DNA from: CAXPZW01 sp964221845
GTDB taxonomy: Bacteria > Bacteroidota > Bacteroidia > Flavobacteriales_D > Sanyastnellaceae
NCBI GenBank assembly: GCA_964221845.1
Contig: CAXPZW010000011.1
Coordinates: 191,650-255,649 of the forward strand
Length of the DNA: 64,000 nt
Direction: 5' to 3'
This document shows, one piece after another, positions 24,856 to 33,420 of this stretch (positions are counted from its first letter, which is position 1; every line of letters begins with the position of its first letter). A program made the translations under genes and the position numbers. The notes beneath the pieces are model-generated. The model had not been told where the DNA came from, ran no database searches, and was given only the letters and a program-made list of their open reading frames with translations.

Positions 24856-24887
24856 AAACCCGGTCATGCAAATGGCCGGGTTTTTTT
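24856..24887 (+). terminator. Intrinsic terminator after hpd
   Basis: A twelve-base stem (AAACCCGGTCAT with ATGGCCGGGTTT, one G-T pair) closed by a GCAA tetraloop, followed by T residues up to 24887. It ends the hmgA-hpd transcript. Confidence 0.92.
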
Positions 24888-25227
24888 GTGGTCTATCGGG
24901 TGGGGTGGACCAGCCATTGTGCTGGAGCGACCAACTACAAAGTGGTGGGTCTGAAGGGGAGAAAGACGGTTGAAGTAGGGGAGATTTGCAGGGCTGCACC
25001 ACTGTAAAATGTGGGCCGGTGAAAGCCGGAGTTGGGGCGCGGGGCTGAGAAGCCGGACGTGCCCGCCGGATTGGCGAAGCTGCAAAGCTGCTGGTTCGGT
25101 TGCCCCTTGAGGCCTTTGGATCTCAGGGTTGGTGGTGGCGGCGGGCAACGGGGGGGGTACGGGGGGACCCGGGTGGGACGGTGGGCCCGGTCTTGAAGCG
25201 ATCAAAAGGGCAAGTCTGCTAGAGCAC
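24888..25227. other. G-rich non-coding interval with a G-quadruplex motif
   Basis: No gene was found in these 340 bases between convergent hpd and the DUF5655 gene. The plus strand is G-rich, and runs of eight, six, three, three and three G at 25150-25185 form a strong G-quadruplex motif. Several short stems with small loops occur, such as CCAGC/GCTGG (24910-24925), GGCT-GAGA-AGCC and AGCT-GCAA-AGCT. A 148-codon minus-strand frame is Pro/Arg-rich and lacks any protein character. No promoter box was found. Confidence 0.6.
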
Positions 25228-25653
25228 TCACACCCCCTCCATCGCAAACAAATCAGCCTCCTCCAATCGACGTCGGCATCCCTCATCCAAATCCTCTTCA
25301 TCGTGCACACGCATGAAGTGCACGCACTTGTCGTGCTTCTCGGACCACAACGTCTTGAACACGGGAAACTCTAGGATCTCCTCCCCAAAGTAGTAGTGGC
25401 TGTCCAGCCACCTTTTTTTGAGTCGGGTGACCAAAAACACGCGGTCGTTGGGGGCGTACCAGCTCACGGCTTTTTTGGTGAACTGTTCGCGAAGCTCAAA
25501 GTGCTGCTGCGCCCAGGCAAGAAACCCCAGGTAGTACGCACCCATCTCCTCATTGTGGTGGTGCAGAAACTCTTTCTGGGTCACCTTCTCGCAGAAGTGG
25601 GACTGGTTGTCGCGGGAAAACCGCTTTTCGCACTTGGGGCAGGTCCAGCTCAT
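25228..25653 (-). CDS. DUF5655-like protein with N-terminal zinc ribbon
   Basis: A 141-residue protein beginning MSWTCPKCEKRFSRDNQSHFC, a compact zinc ribbon (C5, C8 and a later His/Cys pair). The domain that follows carries SWYAPNDRVFLVTRLKKRWLDSHYYF and EFPVFKTLWSEKHDKCVHFMRVH, the pattern of DUF5655, a small domain of unknown function also seen in transport-like and restriction-associated proteins. The start overlaps the stop of pyrC, so they are cotranscribed. Nothing else ties it to pyrimidine synthesis. Confidence 0.65.
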   Translation of the reverse strand: MSWTCPKCEKRFSRDNQSHFCEKVTQKEFLHHHNEEMGAYYLGFLAWAQQHFELREQFTKKAVSWYAPNDRVFLVTRLKKRWLDSHYYFGEEILEFPVFKTLWSEKHDKCVHFMRVHDEEDLDEGCRRRLEEADLFAMEGV

Positions 25654-26996
25654 CGGGCAAACATCAGGCGCTGGCCGCGGACCTCTTCGTTGACGCCGTC
25701 GGCATCGCTGTAAACGCGTTGGCCGTTCACGTAGGTGGCCATCACTTTGTGCTGGAAGGTGGTGCCTTCAAACGGGCTCCAGCCGCATTTGTAGCGGATG
25801 TTGTCGGTGGCCACGGTCCAAGGGGAGTTGGGATCCACCAGTACCAGGTCGGCGTGGTAGCCTTCACGGATGTAGCCGCGGGTGGCAATGTCAAACAGAT
25901 CGGCCACGGCGTGGCAGTACTTGTCCACCACTAGTTCCTTGGTGAAGACGCCTTGGTTGCAGAGTTCCAAAGCGGCCACCAGTGCGTGTTGCACGAGCGG
26001 GCCTCCAGATGGAGCTTTGAAGTAGGTGCCGGCCTTCTCCTCAATGGTGTGAGGCGCGTGGTCGGTGGCGAGCACGTCAATGCGTCCGTCGATCACCGCT
26101 TGGCGGATCTCGGCGCGGTCGGCAGCGGTTTTCACCGCGGGGTTCCACTTGATGCGGGTGCCGTGGGTGGCGTAGTCCGCGTCGCTGAACCAGAGGTGGT
26201 GCATGCACGCTTCGGATGTGATTTTCTTTTGGGTGCGGTGCACATCGTTGCGGAAGAGGTGGGTCTCCTTCGCGGTGGAAATGTGCAGGATGTGCAAACG
26301 GGTGCCGTGCTTCTCGGCCAGCTCCACCGCCATGGAAGAGGAGCGGTAGCACGCCTCTTCGCTGCGGATGATGGGGTGCTGGCCGATGGGCACCTCTTCG
26401 CCGTATTGGGCGCGGGCCGCTTCCATATTGGCGCGTACGGTAGGCTCGTCCTCACAGTGGGTGGCCACAAGGCATGGGGCTTCCTTGAAGATGCCTTCGA
26501 GTACGGCACGTTGGTCCACCAGCATATTTCCGGTTGAGGAGCCCATAAAGACCTTCACCCCACACACGTGTTTGGGGTCGGTTTTGAGCACCTCTTCAAT
26601 GTTGTCGTTGGAGGCGCCCATGAAGAAGCTGTAGTTGGCCACACTGACCTCAGCAGCTCGGTCGTACTTCCATTGTAGCAGGTCTTGGGTGAGGGCCTGT
26701 GGTACGGTGTTGGGCATTTCCATGAAGGTGGTGATGCCCCCGGCTACCGCAGCGCGGCTTTCGGTAAACAGGTCGCCTTTGTGGGTCAGGCCCGGTTCGC
26801 GGAAGTGGACTTGGTCGTCGATGAGTCCGGGCAACAGGTATTTGCCACGGGCGTCAATCACCTCTGCGCCCTCGGCGTCAATGGTGCCGGCAGGTGCAAT
26901 GCGGGCAATCTTCTCCCCTTCTACCAACACGTCCAACTCCTGGGAGGTCCCTTCGTTGATGACGGTGGCAGCGCGAAACAAAGTCTTCATGGTCAA
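25650..26996 (-). CDS. pyrC: Dihydroorotase
   Basis: A 448-residue amidohydrolase that closes carbamoyl-aspartate to dihydroorotate in pyrimidine synthesis. The metal-binding opening is DDQVHFREPG, in which Q62 takes the place of the first His of the usual HxH, with H64 kept. I recall the same replacement in other Bacteroidota dihydroorotases. The bridging lysine is in VCGVKVFMGSS, and further ligands are in VATHCED and LHILHIST. The active-site Asp is in VLATDHAPHT. The first of two Met (MTM) overlaps the stop of the glycosyltransferase gene (ATGA). Active function is expected, since the other residues are present. Confidence 0.92.
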   Translation of the reverse strand: MTMKTLFRAATVINEGTSQELDVLVEGEKIARIAPAGTIDAEGAEVIDARGKYLLPGLIDDQVHFREPGLTHKGDLFTESRAAVAGGITTFMEMPNTVPQALTQDLLQWKYDRAAEVSVANYSFFMGASNDNIEEVLKTDPKHVCGVKVFMGSSTGNMLVDQRAVLEGIFKEAPCLVATHCEDEPTVRANMEAARAQYGEEVPIGQHPIIRSEEACYRSSSMAVELAEKHGTRLHILHISTAKETHLFRNDVHRTQKKITSEACMHHLWFSDADYATHGTRIKWNPAVKTAADRAEIRQAVIDGRIDVLATDHAPHTIEEKAGTYFKAPSGGPLVQHALVAALELCNQGVFTKELVVDKYCHAVADLFDIATRGYIREGYHADLVLVDPNSPWTVATDNIRYKCGWSPFEGTTFQHKVMATYVNGQRVYSDADGVNEEVRGQRLMFAR

Positions 26997-27724
26997 GAGG
27001 TTTGTGCAGGGCGGATTTTCTTGAAGCGCATTTTCAGCACGCCCCAGAAGGCCTCCTTGAAAATCCCCATGCTCATTTTGGACTCGCCAAATTGCCGGTC
27101 AGTGAAGGTGATGGGCACCTCAACCAGTTTGAAGCCCAGGCGTTTGGCGGTGTATTTCATTTCGATTTGGAAGGCGTACCCGATGAAGCGGATGTCGTCT
27201 AGATCGATGGTTTGCAGCACTTTACGGCGGTAGCACTTGAAGCCCGCGGTGCAATCACGGATGCCGGTCCACAGAATCAGATTCACGTAGACCGAAGCAA
27301 AGAAGCTCATCAGCACGCGGTTCAGAGGCCAGTTGTCCACCTTGCCGCCCTTGGTGTAGCGCGAGCCCACGGCCAAATCGGCGCCTTGGTGCGCACAGGC
27401 TTCGTAAAGGGCAACGAGTTTGTCCACAGGGTGCGAGAAGTCGGCGTCCATCTCAAAGATGTACCCGTATTCGCGTCGCAATGCCCAGCGGAAACCGGCG
27501 ATGTATGCGGTGCCCAATCCCAACTTGCCTTTGCGCTCGTGGATGTGCAGTTGCCCGGTGAACTCGGTCATCAGGCGCTTGACGATGTCGGCGGTTCCGT
27601 CCGGGGAGCCGTCGTCCACGATCAACACGTGAAAGTCCTTGGGCAGGGCGAATACCGTGCGGATCATCCGCTCGATGTTCTCCTTTTCGTTGTAAGTGGG
27701 TATGATGACCAGGCTGTCGCTCAT
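26993..27724 (-). CDS. Polyprenyl-phosphate mannosyltransferase-like glycosyltransferase (GT2)
   Basis: About 243 residues from MSDSLVIIPTYNEKENIE; three extra residues upstream would overlap the promoter box. The GT-A nucleotide-binding and metal motifs are VLIVDDGSPDGTADIV and FEMDADFSHPVDKL. The fold continues with SRYTKGGKVDNWPLNR and RDCTAGFKCYRRKVL, matching the dolichol/polyprenyl-phosphate mannose synthase group. There are no C-terminal membrane segments, so it is the soluble DPM1 type. It should transfer a sugar, probably mannose, to a polyprenyl phosphate for protein or surface glycosylation. It leads the pyrC-DUF5655 operon. Confidence 0.85.
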   Translation of the reverse strand: MSDSLVIIPTYNEKENIERMIRTVFALPKDFHVLIVDDGSPDGTADIVKRLMTEFTGQLHIHERKGKLGLGTAYIAGFRWALRREYGYIFEMDADFSHPVDKLVALYEACAHQGADLAVGSRYTKGGKVDNWPLNRVLMSFFASVYVNLILWTGIRDCTAGFKCYRRKVLQTIDLDDIRFIGYAFQIEMKYTAKRLGFKLVEVPITFTDRQFGESKMSMGIFKEAFWGVLKMRFKKIRPAQTS

Positions 27725-27730
27725 CGAGGG

Positions 27731-27738
27731 CAAATATA
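27731..27738 (-). promoter_or_regulatory. Bacteroidota -7 box of the glycosyltransferase-pyrC operon
   Basis: Minus-strand TATATTTG, an exact TAnnTTTG match, ending six bases before the ATG at 27724. This places the transcript start at or next to the ATG, so the mRNA may be leaderless. No -33 TTG is visible. Confidence 0.55.
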
Positions 27739-27785
27739 GGGGGTAGCCCGCAGGGGTGAGGCCAGAAAGATTCCGCTGGGAAACC

Positions 27786-28481
27786 TTAGCCTTGTGCGCG
27801 GGCGGTTCGCCCTTGCAACACCAGCAATCGCAGCGTCAAGTAAGCCATCATGAGCAACCCACTAAACCCAACCGTAATACCCCAACTCGGATCGGTAATC
27901 GGTCCCGAAAACGAGGAGGTGATGTCGCCAAAAAGCTCGGCGGGGCGGCTGAAGAGGTCCCAGCTGTTCCAGCGCAGGATGCGGCCCAGGTAAATCCCAA
28001 AGCTGCAGGCTACAATCGAGGACAGCGCCAGCGCCCAACCCGCCCAAGTGTTCCAGTGCTTCTCCACCACGTCTTGCACGTACAGCAGAGAAATCAAGCC
28101 CATGATCAGCCCACTCCACGCAAAGCTGAGGATGAGCATCAGGTCCAACCAGATGAACTGTGTGGTGGCCTTGCGGAAATGCACCAAATCGGTCAGGATG
28201 TAGGGGGCGTTGGGCAAGAAGAGCAGCCAAAACGCGCCAATGGCCAGCAGGACCCACGTTTTGAGCGCGTGGTTGTGCTGGAGCCATTTGAGAATGACCG
28301 CCGCCGCCAAGGGCAATCCGGCCAAAAACATGTTCCACAGCAAAAAGCCGTAACGGAAGCTCCCGGTGACTTGAATGCGTACCAAGAGCAGGGCCACTGA
28401 GAAAAAAACACCCAGCAGCAGGATGATGTGCAGCGGGTTGAGGATGTGCCCCAACAGCCCGCTGCGCGAAGGGGATTGCAT
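27786..28481 (-). CDS. DUF1361 integral membrane protein
   Basis: A 231-residue protein with about six membrane segments. The DUF1361 signature LLFLPNAPYILTDLVHF occurs at about residue 87. Function is unknown. The start ATG lies one base downstream of the stop of the HMA-like lipoprotein gene, so the two are probably cotranscribed. The C-terminus is Arg-rich (LQGRTARAQG). Confidence 0.78.
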   Translation of the reverse strand: MQSPSRSGLLGHILNPLHIILLLGVFFSVALLLVRIQVTGSFRYGFLLWNMFLAGLPLAAAVILKWLQHNHALKTWVLLAIGAFWLLFLPNAPYILTDLVHFRKATTQFIWLDLMLILSFAWSGLIMGLISLLYVQDVVEKHWNTWAGWALALSSIVACSFGIYLGRILRWNSWDLFSRPAELFGDITSSFSGPITDPSWGITVGFSGLLMMAYLTLRLLVLQGRTARAQG

Positions 28482-28482
28482 G

Positions 28483-28872
28483 TTAGCTTCCCGCCTCGTA
28501 GTTGATCACCTCCATGCCTTTGACGGTGTACTTGCCGTCGCTCAAGGCGTGGATGGCCGAGATCATTTCCTGGCCGTTGCAGCCGGCAGGATCAAAGGTC
28601 ACCTCCACGAGGTTCACCGGGTTTTCGGCGTTGAATTCCAGGAGTTGCGATTCAGACACGCAGGCAATCTCGCCGAGGGCGGCGCGGATTTGACCGCCGC
28701 ATCCGTCCACACAGTGGATGCCTTCGATTTGGACGTGGGCCACGGTTTTGGCCACATCGCCGGTCATGGACTTGGTCACAATGTCAACGGCTGCTTTGGG
28801 CTCAGAAGATCCGCCGCCACACGAGGCGAGGGTGAGGGCCGCAGCGGCCACGATCAGGAATGCGTATTTCAT
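28483..28872 (-). CDS. Lipoprotein with heavy-metal-associated-like domain
   Basis: About 129 residues from MKYAFLIVAAAALTLASC, a lipoprotein signal with the lipobox Cys at residue 18. A much longer frame upstream is antisense to fbp and is not used. The mature part contains VQIEGIHCVDGCGGQIRAALGE and VNLVEVTFDPAGCN, the beta-alpha-beta layout of an HMA domain, but the two Cys are spaced C-x3-C and not C-x2-C. It may bind a metal such as copper on the periplasmic side or surface, or be a derived, non-binding form. The next gene (DUF1361) follows after one base. Divergent fbp starts 145 bases away. Confidence 0.7.
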   Translation of the reverse strand: MKYAFLIVAAAALTLASCGGGSSEPKAAVDIVTKSMTGDVAKTVAHVQIEGIHCVDGCGGQIRAALGEIACVSESQLLEFNAENPVNLVEVTFDPAGCNGQEMISAIHALSDGKYTVKGMEVINYEAGS

Positions 28873-29017
28873 GGTGCGAAGCTTTGGGATAAAGGTAACA
28901 GGTTGACCGGGGTCATTGAAAGCCGGTGTGCCCGGTTTCCGGCTGTTTGTGGTGTTTTTTAACACGTCCGCGCCCCCCGAGCGGAAATTGCGACCTTTGG
29001 CCCAACCCAACACCCAC

Positions 29018-30037
29018 ATGGCCCAGATCGAAACCCTCAGCGAGTTCATCATTGAACGCCAAGCTGATTTCCCGTACGCATCTGGCGACCTGTCGCGCCT
29101 TTTGGCCGACATCGGCATCGCCGCCAAAATCGTCAACAAGGAGGTCAACCGCGCCGGCCTCGGCGACATCCTCGGGGCCCAAGGCTCCGAGAACATCCAG
29201 GGCGAACAGCAGCAAAAGCTGGACGTGATCGCCGACCAGGTCTTCATCAACGCCTTCCGCTCGGGCGGCATCGTATGCGGTATCGCCTCGGAAGAAAACG
29301 ACGAATACGTCGACTTCAACCGCGACCTCAACCGCAAAGGCAAGTACGTGGTGGTGTTTGACCCATTGGACGGCTCCAGTAACATCGATGTCAACGTGTC
29401 CATCGGCACCATCTTCAGCGTGTTCCGCCGCACCTCTTCCATCGGCGACCGCAGTAACGTCAACGACTTCCTCCAACCCGGCGACAAGCAAGTGGCTGCG
29501 GGCTATGTGATTTACGGTTCCTCCACCATGCTGGTCTACTCTACCGGGCACGGGGTCAACGGCTTCACGCTTGAGCCTTCCATTGGGGAGTTTTGCCTGT
29601 CCCACCCGGACATGAAGATTCCCGAAACCGGGAAGATCTACTCGGTCAACGAGGGCCATTTGGCCTCCATGCCTGCCCCCGTGCGTGAATACATCAATTG
29701 GTGCAAAAAATCCGACAAGCGCACCGGGCGCCCCTACACCGCCCGCTATATCGGCTCGTTGGTTGCGGACTTCCACCGCAACCTGATCAAAGGCGGCATC
29801 TACCTGTACCCGCCCACCAAATCGGCGCCCAACGGCAAGCTGCGTTTGCTCTACGAAGGCGCACCGCTGGCCTATTTGGTCGAACAAGCCGGCGGCAAGG
29901 CTTCTGACGGTCACCGCCGCATCATGGACATTGTGCCCGAGGAGCTGCACCAGCGCGTGCCGCTCTACATCGGCTCGGCCAAGATGGTAGACCGGGTGGA
30001 ATCGCTGATTGCCGAGGCGGCCACCGCGAACACCTAA
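29018..30037 (+). CDS. fbp: Fructose-1,6-bisphosphatase, class I
   Basis: 339 residues from MAQIETLSEFIIERQADF; the 34 residues upstream of this Met are in frame but would run through the promoter region and do not fit the family. Metal and phosphate binding motifs are GIASEENDEY and FDPLDGSSNID (D115 onward). Further motifs are ARYIGSLVADFHRNLIKGGIYLYP and GKLRLLYEGAPLAYLVEQAGG. The enzyme removes the 1-phosphate of fructose-1,6-bisphosphate in gluconeogenesis. It is transcribed toward mfd and separated from it by a 32-base gap with its own -7 box. Confidence 0.95.
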   Translation: MAQIETLSEFIIERQADFPYASGDLSRLLADIGIAAKIVNKEVNRAGLGDILGAQGSENIQGEQQQKLDVIADQVFINAFRSGGIVCGIASEENDEYVDFNRDLNRKGKYVVVFDPLDGSSNIDVNVSIGTIFSVFRRTSSIGDRSNVNDFLQPGDKQVAAGYVIYGSSTMLVYSTGHGVNGFTLEPSIGEFCLSHPDMKIPETGKIYSVNEGHLASMPAPVREYINWCKKSDKRTGRPYTARYIGSLVADFHRNLIKGGIYLYPPTKSAPNGKLRLLYEGAPLAYLVEQAGGKASDGHRRIMDIVPEELHQRVPLYIGSAKMVDRVESLIAEAATANT

Positions 30038-30050
30038 GGCAGGGAACGGT

Positions 30051-30058
30051 TATTTTTG
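30051..30058 (+). promoter_or_regulatory. Bacteroidota -7 box upstream of mfd
   Basis: TATTTTTG matches TAnnTTTG and lies 11 bases before the mfd ATG. The -33 TTG is not evident. It would allow mfd expression apart from fbp. Confidence 0.5.
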
Positions 30059-30069
30059 CCGTCCCTTCT

Positions 30070-33000
30070 ATGACCCCTTCTGAACTCCGAGACCGGTACG
30101 CATTGCACCCCAAGACCCAGGGCTTGGTGGAGAGCTTGTCGCGCCCCAGTGCCAAAGTGCACTTGCAAGGCGCTATAGGTTCTTCGCGCGCGATGATTGC
30201 CGCGGGCGTGATTGCTCAGCACAAGGGCTGCTTCCTGTTTGTACTCGAAGACAAGGAAACTGCGGCCTATTTCATGAACGACCTCGACGGCGTGTTGGAC
30301 GAGTCCAAGCCGTTGTTCTACCCGCGTTCGGCCCGTGTGCCTTACCAAGAAGAGCAAACCGAGAACGCCAACATTTCCATGCGCGCCGAGGTGCTCAACG
30401 AGGTCAACAAAGGGCGCGACATCACCGTCATTGTCTCCTTCCCCGAAGCCCTAGCCGAAAAGGTGGTCACCCGGCGCCAACTCAGCAAAAACACCCTCGA
30501 CCTGAAAATCGGCGACACCTTTGACATGGAGTTCATCGACGAGGCCTTCCAGGGGTTTGGCTTTGAGAAGGTGGACTACGTGTTTGAGCCCGGCCAGTAC
30601 AGCATGCGCGGCGGCATCGTGGACGTGTTCTCGTACAGTTTTGACCACCCCTACCGCATCGAGTTCTTTGGCGATGAGGTGGAAAGCATTCGCAAATTCG
30701 ACCCGGTCAACCAGTTGAGTGTCAACCCCATGACCAAGGCCACCATTGTGCCGAACGTGGGCGAAAAACTCCTGCAAGAGAGCCGCGAGACCATCTTGGA
30801 ATTCCTGCCAGGAGACACCGTGGTGTGGACCGTGGACACCAAAGGCTGCGCCGCCCACCTCGACAAGGAAGTGGAGCGTGCCCGCGGCCAGTTCGAAAAG
30901 CTCACCGGTGAGACCCGCCACCTGCCCCCTGAGGAGCTCTACACCACCGCCAAGGATTGGGACCGCTTGCTGCAGGACTTCCGCGTGGTGGAGTTTGGAC
31001 GCGATCAGGCCTTTGTGGAGGGGGAGCGCATTGCCTTCAACATGCAACCCCAGCCGGCCTTTGCCAAGAACTTTGACCTGCTGGCCACCAACCTCAACAC
31101 CAACGCCGGCGAGGGCTACACCAACGTGATCGCCTCCAACCAGCCCAAGCAAATCGAGCGGTTGTACAACATCTTTGAGGACAAGGAGCGCGACGTGCAG
31201 TTCACCCCCGTGGTCATCGAGCTCAGCGAGGGCTTTGTGGACCCGGACGAAAAACTGCTCTGCTACACCGACCACCAGATCTTCGAGCGCTACCACCGCT
31301 TCCGCCTCAAAGAAGGCTTCAAGCGCAACAAGGAAGCGCTCACGCTCAAGGAACTCTCCCTGCTCCAACCCGGCGACTACGTAGTACACATCGACCACGG
31401 CATCGGCGAGTTCAGCGGCCTGCAAAAGCTGGACGTCAACGGCAAGGAGCAGGAGGCCATCCGCCTCAAGTACAAGGACGGCGACATCCTGTATGTGAGC
31501 ATCCACTCACTGCACCGCATCAGCAAGTACGTGGGCAAGGAGGGCACCGCCCCTAAGGTCAACAAGCTGGGCACCCAGGCGTGGAACAACCTCAAGAAAA
31601 AGACCAAGTCCAAGGTCAAGCAAGTGGCCTTTGACTTGCTCAAGCTCTACGCCAAGCGCAAGACCACCAAGGGCTTTGCCTATACCCCGGACACCTACCT
31701 GCAACACGAGTTGGAAGCGTCCTTCATCTACGAGGACACCCCCGACCAGGAAACCGCCACCGAGGCCATCAAAAAGGACATGGAGGCCGAATACCCCATG
31801 GATCGCCTGGTGTGTGGTGATGTGGGTTTTGGAAAAACAGAATTGGCCGTGCGCGCCGCTTTCAAGGCGGTGGCTGATGGCAAGCAAGTGGCGGTATTGG
31901 TGCCGACCACCATCCTCTCGTTGCAACACTACAAGAGCTTCAAGGCCCGCCTCGCGGAATTTCCGTGCCGGGTGGATTACTTGAACCGCTTCAAAACCGC
32001 CAAGCAAAAGACCGAGACCTTCAAGGATTTGGAGGTCGGCAAAATCGACATCCTGATCGGCACCCACGCCATTGTGGGCAAGCGCGTCAAGTTCAAGGAC
32101 TTGGGCCTTTTGGTGATTGATGAGGAGCAGAAATTCGGGGTGGCTGTCAAGGACAAGCTCAAGACGCTCAAGGCCAACGTCGACACCCTCACCCTGACCG
32201 CAACCCCCATCCCGCGAACCCTGCAGTTTTCGATGATGGGTGCGCGCGACTTGAGCATCCTCAAGACCCCTCCGCCCAACCGCTACCCGGTACAAACCGA
32301 GATTACCCCGTTCAACGAGGAGACCATCCGCGATGCCATCGCCTACGAAATCAGCCGCGGCGGTCAGGCCTTCTTCGTCCACAACCGCGTGGGCAACATC
32401 AAGGAGGTGGCGGGCATGATCCAGCGCCTGGTGCCAGACGTACGCGTAGGCATTGGCCACGGTCAAATGGAAGGCGACAAGTTGGAGGAGGTCATGAGCA
32501 ACTTCATCGACGGCACCTACGACGTGCTGGTGGCCACCACCATCATCGAGAGCGGAATCGATATTCCCAACGCCAACACCATCATCATCAACGAGGCCCA
32601 GAACTACGGCCTCAGCGATTTGCACCAGCTGCGCGGACGCGTGGGCCGCTCCAACAAAAAGGCTTTCTGCTACTTGTTGGCCCCGCCCTTGTACGCGTTG
32701 CCCTCGGATTCACGCAAGCGTCTGCAAGCCCTGGAGCAATTCAGCGACTTGGGCAGCGGCTTGAGCATTGCCACGCGCGACCTGGACATCCGCGGTGCGG
32801 GTAACCTGCTGGGCGGCGAGCAAAGCGGCTTCATGGCCGACATCGGGTTTGAGACCTACCAGAAAATCTTGGACGAGGCCATCCACGAACTCAAGCAAGA
32901 GCAGTTCAAAGACATGCTCGAAGAAGAGGAGCGTAACTCAGCCAACTTCGTACGCGAGACCAACCTGGAGACCGACTTCGAGATCCTCTTCCCCGACGAT

Positions 33001-33420
33001 TACGTGTCTTCCATCACCGAGCGCATTGCCTTGTACCGCGAGCTCGATGGCATCGACAACCACCCTGATCTGGAGCGCTACCGCCAGCGCCTGCACGACC
33101 GTTTTGGCGATCTGCCGCGTCAGGTAGAGGACCTGCTGGCCACCAAGCAAATCCAGTGGATGGCCAAGGACATTGGCTTTGAAAAAGTGGTGCTCAAGGG
33201 CGGCAAGATGATCGGCTTCTTTGTGGGCGAGCAGACCTCGCCCTTCTACCAAAGCGCCAAATTCCAGCGCGTGCTGAGCTTCATCCAGCAACACCCGACC
33301 CTTGGACGCATGTACGAGAAAAACGAAACGCTCCGCATGAGCTTTGCCCAAGTGGAGCGCATCGAGGAGGCCGTGGCCATGCTGCAAAAGATCCAGCAGG
33401 CCGGAACCCCTGTGTCCTAG
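30070..33420 (+). CDS. mfd: Transcription-repair coupling factor
   Basis: 1116 residues with the full Mfd order. An N-terminal UvrB-like module that binds UvrA lies at about 1-330 (YPRSARVPYQEEQTENANIS). The RNA polymerase interaction (CarD-like) domain starts at about 429 (LQPGDYVVHIDHGIGEF). The helicase has Walker A GDVGFGKT at 583-590 and the DEEQ box (VIDEEQKFGV). Motif VI is QLRGRVGRSNKKAFCY. The TRCF C-terminal domain is present. Mfd removes stalled RNA polymerase at lesions and recruits UvrA. The stop codon shares the palindrome CTAG with the stop of the convergent gene. Confidence 0.97.
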   Translation: MTPSELRDRYALHPKTQGLVESLSRPSAKVHLQGAIGSSRAMIAAGVIAQHKGCFLFVLEDKETAAYFMNDLDGVLDESKPLFYPRSARVPYQEEQTENANISMRAEVLNEVNKGRDITVIVSFPEALAEKVVTRRQLSKNTLDLKIGDTFDMEFIDEAFQGFGFEKVDYVFEPGQYSMRGGIVDVFSYSFDHPYRIEFFGDEVESIRKFDPVNQLSVNPMTKATIVPNVGEKLLQESRETILEFLPGDTVVWTVDTKGCAAHLDKEVERARGQFEKLTGETRHLPPEELYTTAKDWDRLLQDFRVVEFGRDQAFVEGERIAFNMQPQPAFAKNFDLLATNLNTNAGEGYTNVIASNQPKQIERLYNIFEDKERDVQFTPVVIELSEGFVDPDEKLLCYTDHQIFERYHRFRLKEGFKRNKEALTLKELSLLQPGDYVVHIDHGIGEFSGLQKLDVNGKEQEAIRLKYKDGDILYVSIHSLHRISKYVGKEGTAPKVNKLGTQAWNNLKKKTKSKVKQVAFDLLKLYAKRKTTKGFAYTPDTYLQHELEASFIYEDTPDQETATEAIKKDMEAEYPMDRLVCGDVGFGKTELAVRAAFKAVADGKQVAVLVPTTILSLQHYKSFKARLAEFPCRVDYLNRFKTAKQKTETFKDLEVGKIDILIGTHAIVGKRVKFKDLGLLVIDEEQKFGVAVKDKLKTLKANVDTLTLTATPIPRTLQFSMMGARDLSILKTPPPNRYPVQTEITPFNEETIRDAIAYEISRGGQAFFVHNRVGNIKEVAGMIQRLVPDVRVGIGHGQMEGDKLEEVMSNFIDGTYDVLVATTIIESGIDIPNANTIIINEAQNYGLSDLHQLRGRVGRSNKKAFCYLLAPPLYALPSDSRKRLQALEQFSDLGSGLSIATRDLDIRGAGNLLGGEQSGFMADIGFETYQKILDEAIHELKQEQFKDMLEEEERNSANFVRETNLETDFEILFPDDYVSSITERIALYRELDGIDNHPDLERYRQRLHDRFGDLPRQVEDLLATKQIQWMAKDIGFEKVVLKGGKMIGFFVGEQTSPFYQSAKFQRVLSFIQQHPTLGRMYEKNETLRMSFAQVERIEEAVAMLQKIQQAGTPVS

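Noticed and set aside
24980..25075. Possible cobalamin riboswitch (CACTGT and AGCCGGA...CCCGCC look like parts of the B12 consensus)
   Set aside because: The order and spacing of the elements are wrong, the GGTG-CCCGC core before CACTGT is missing, and no plus-strand gene follows within 3.7 kb.
28873..29487. N-terminal extension of the HMA-like lipoprotein gene to 334 codons
   Set aside because: The extension is antisense to fbp; the internal Met begins a clear lipoprotein signal peptide.
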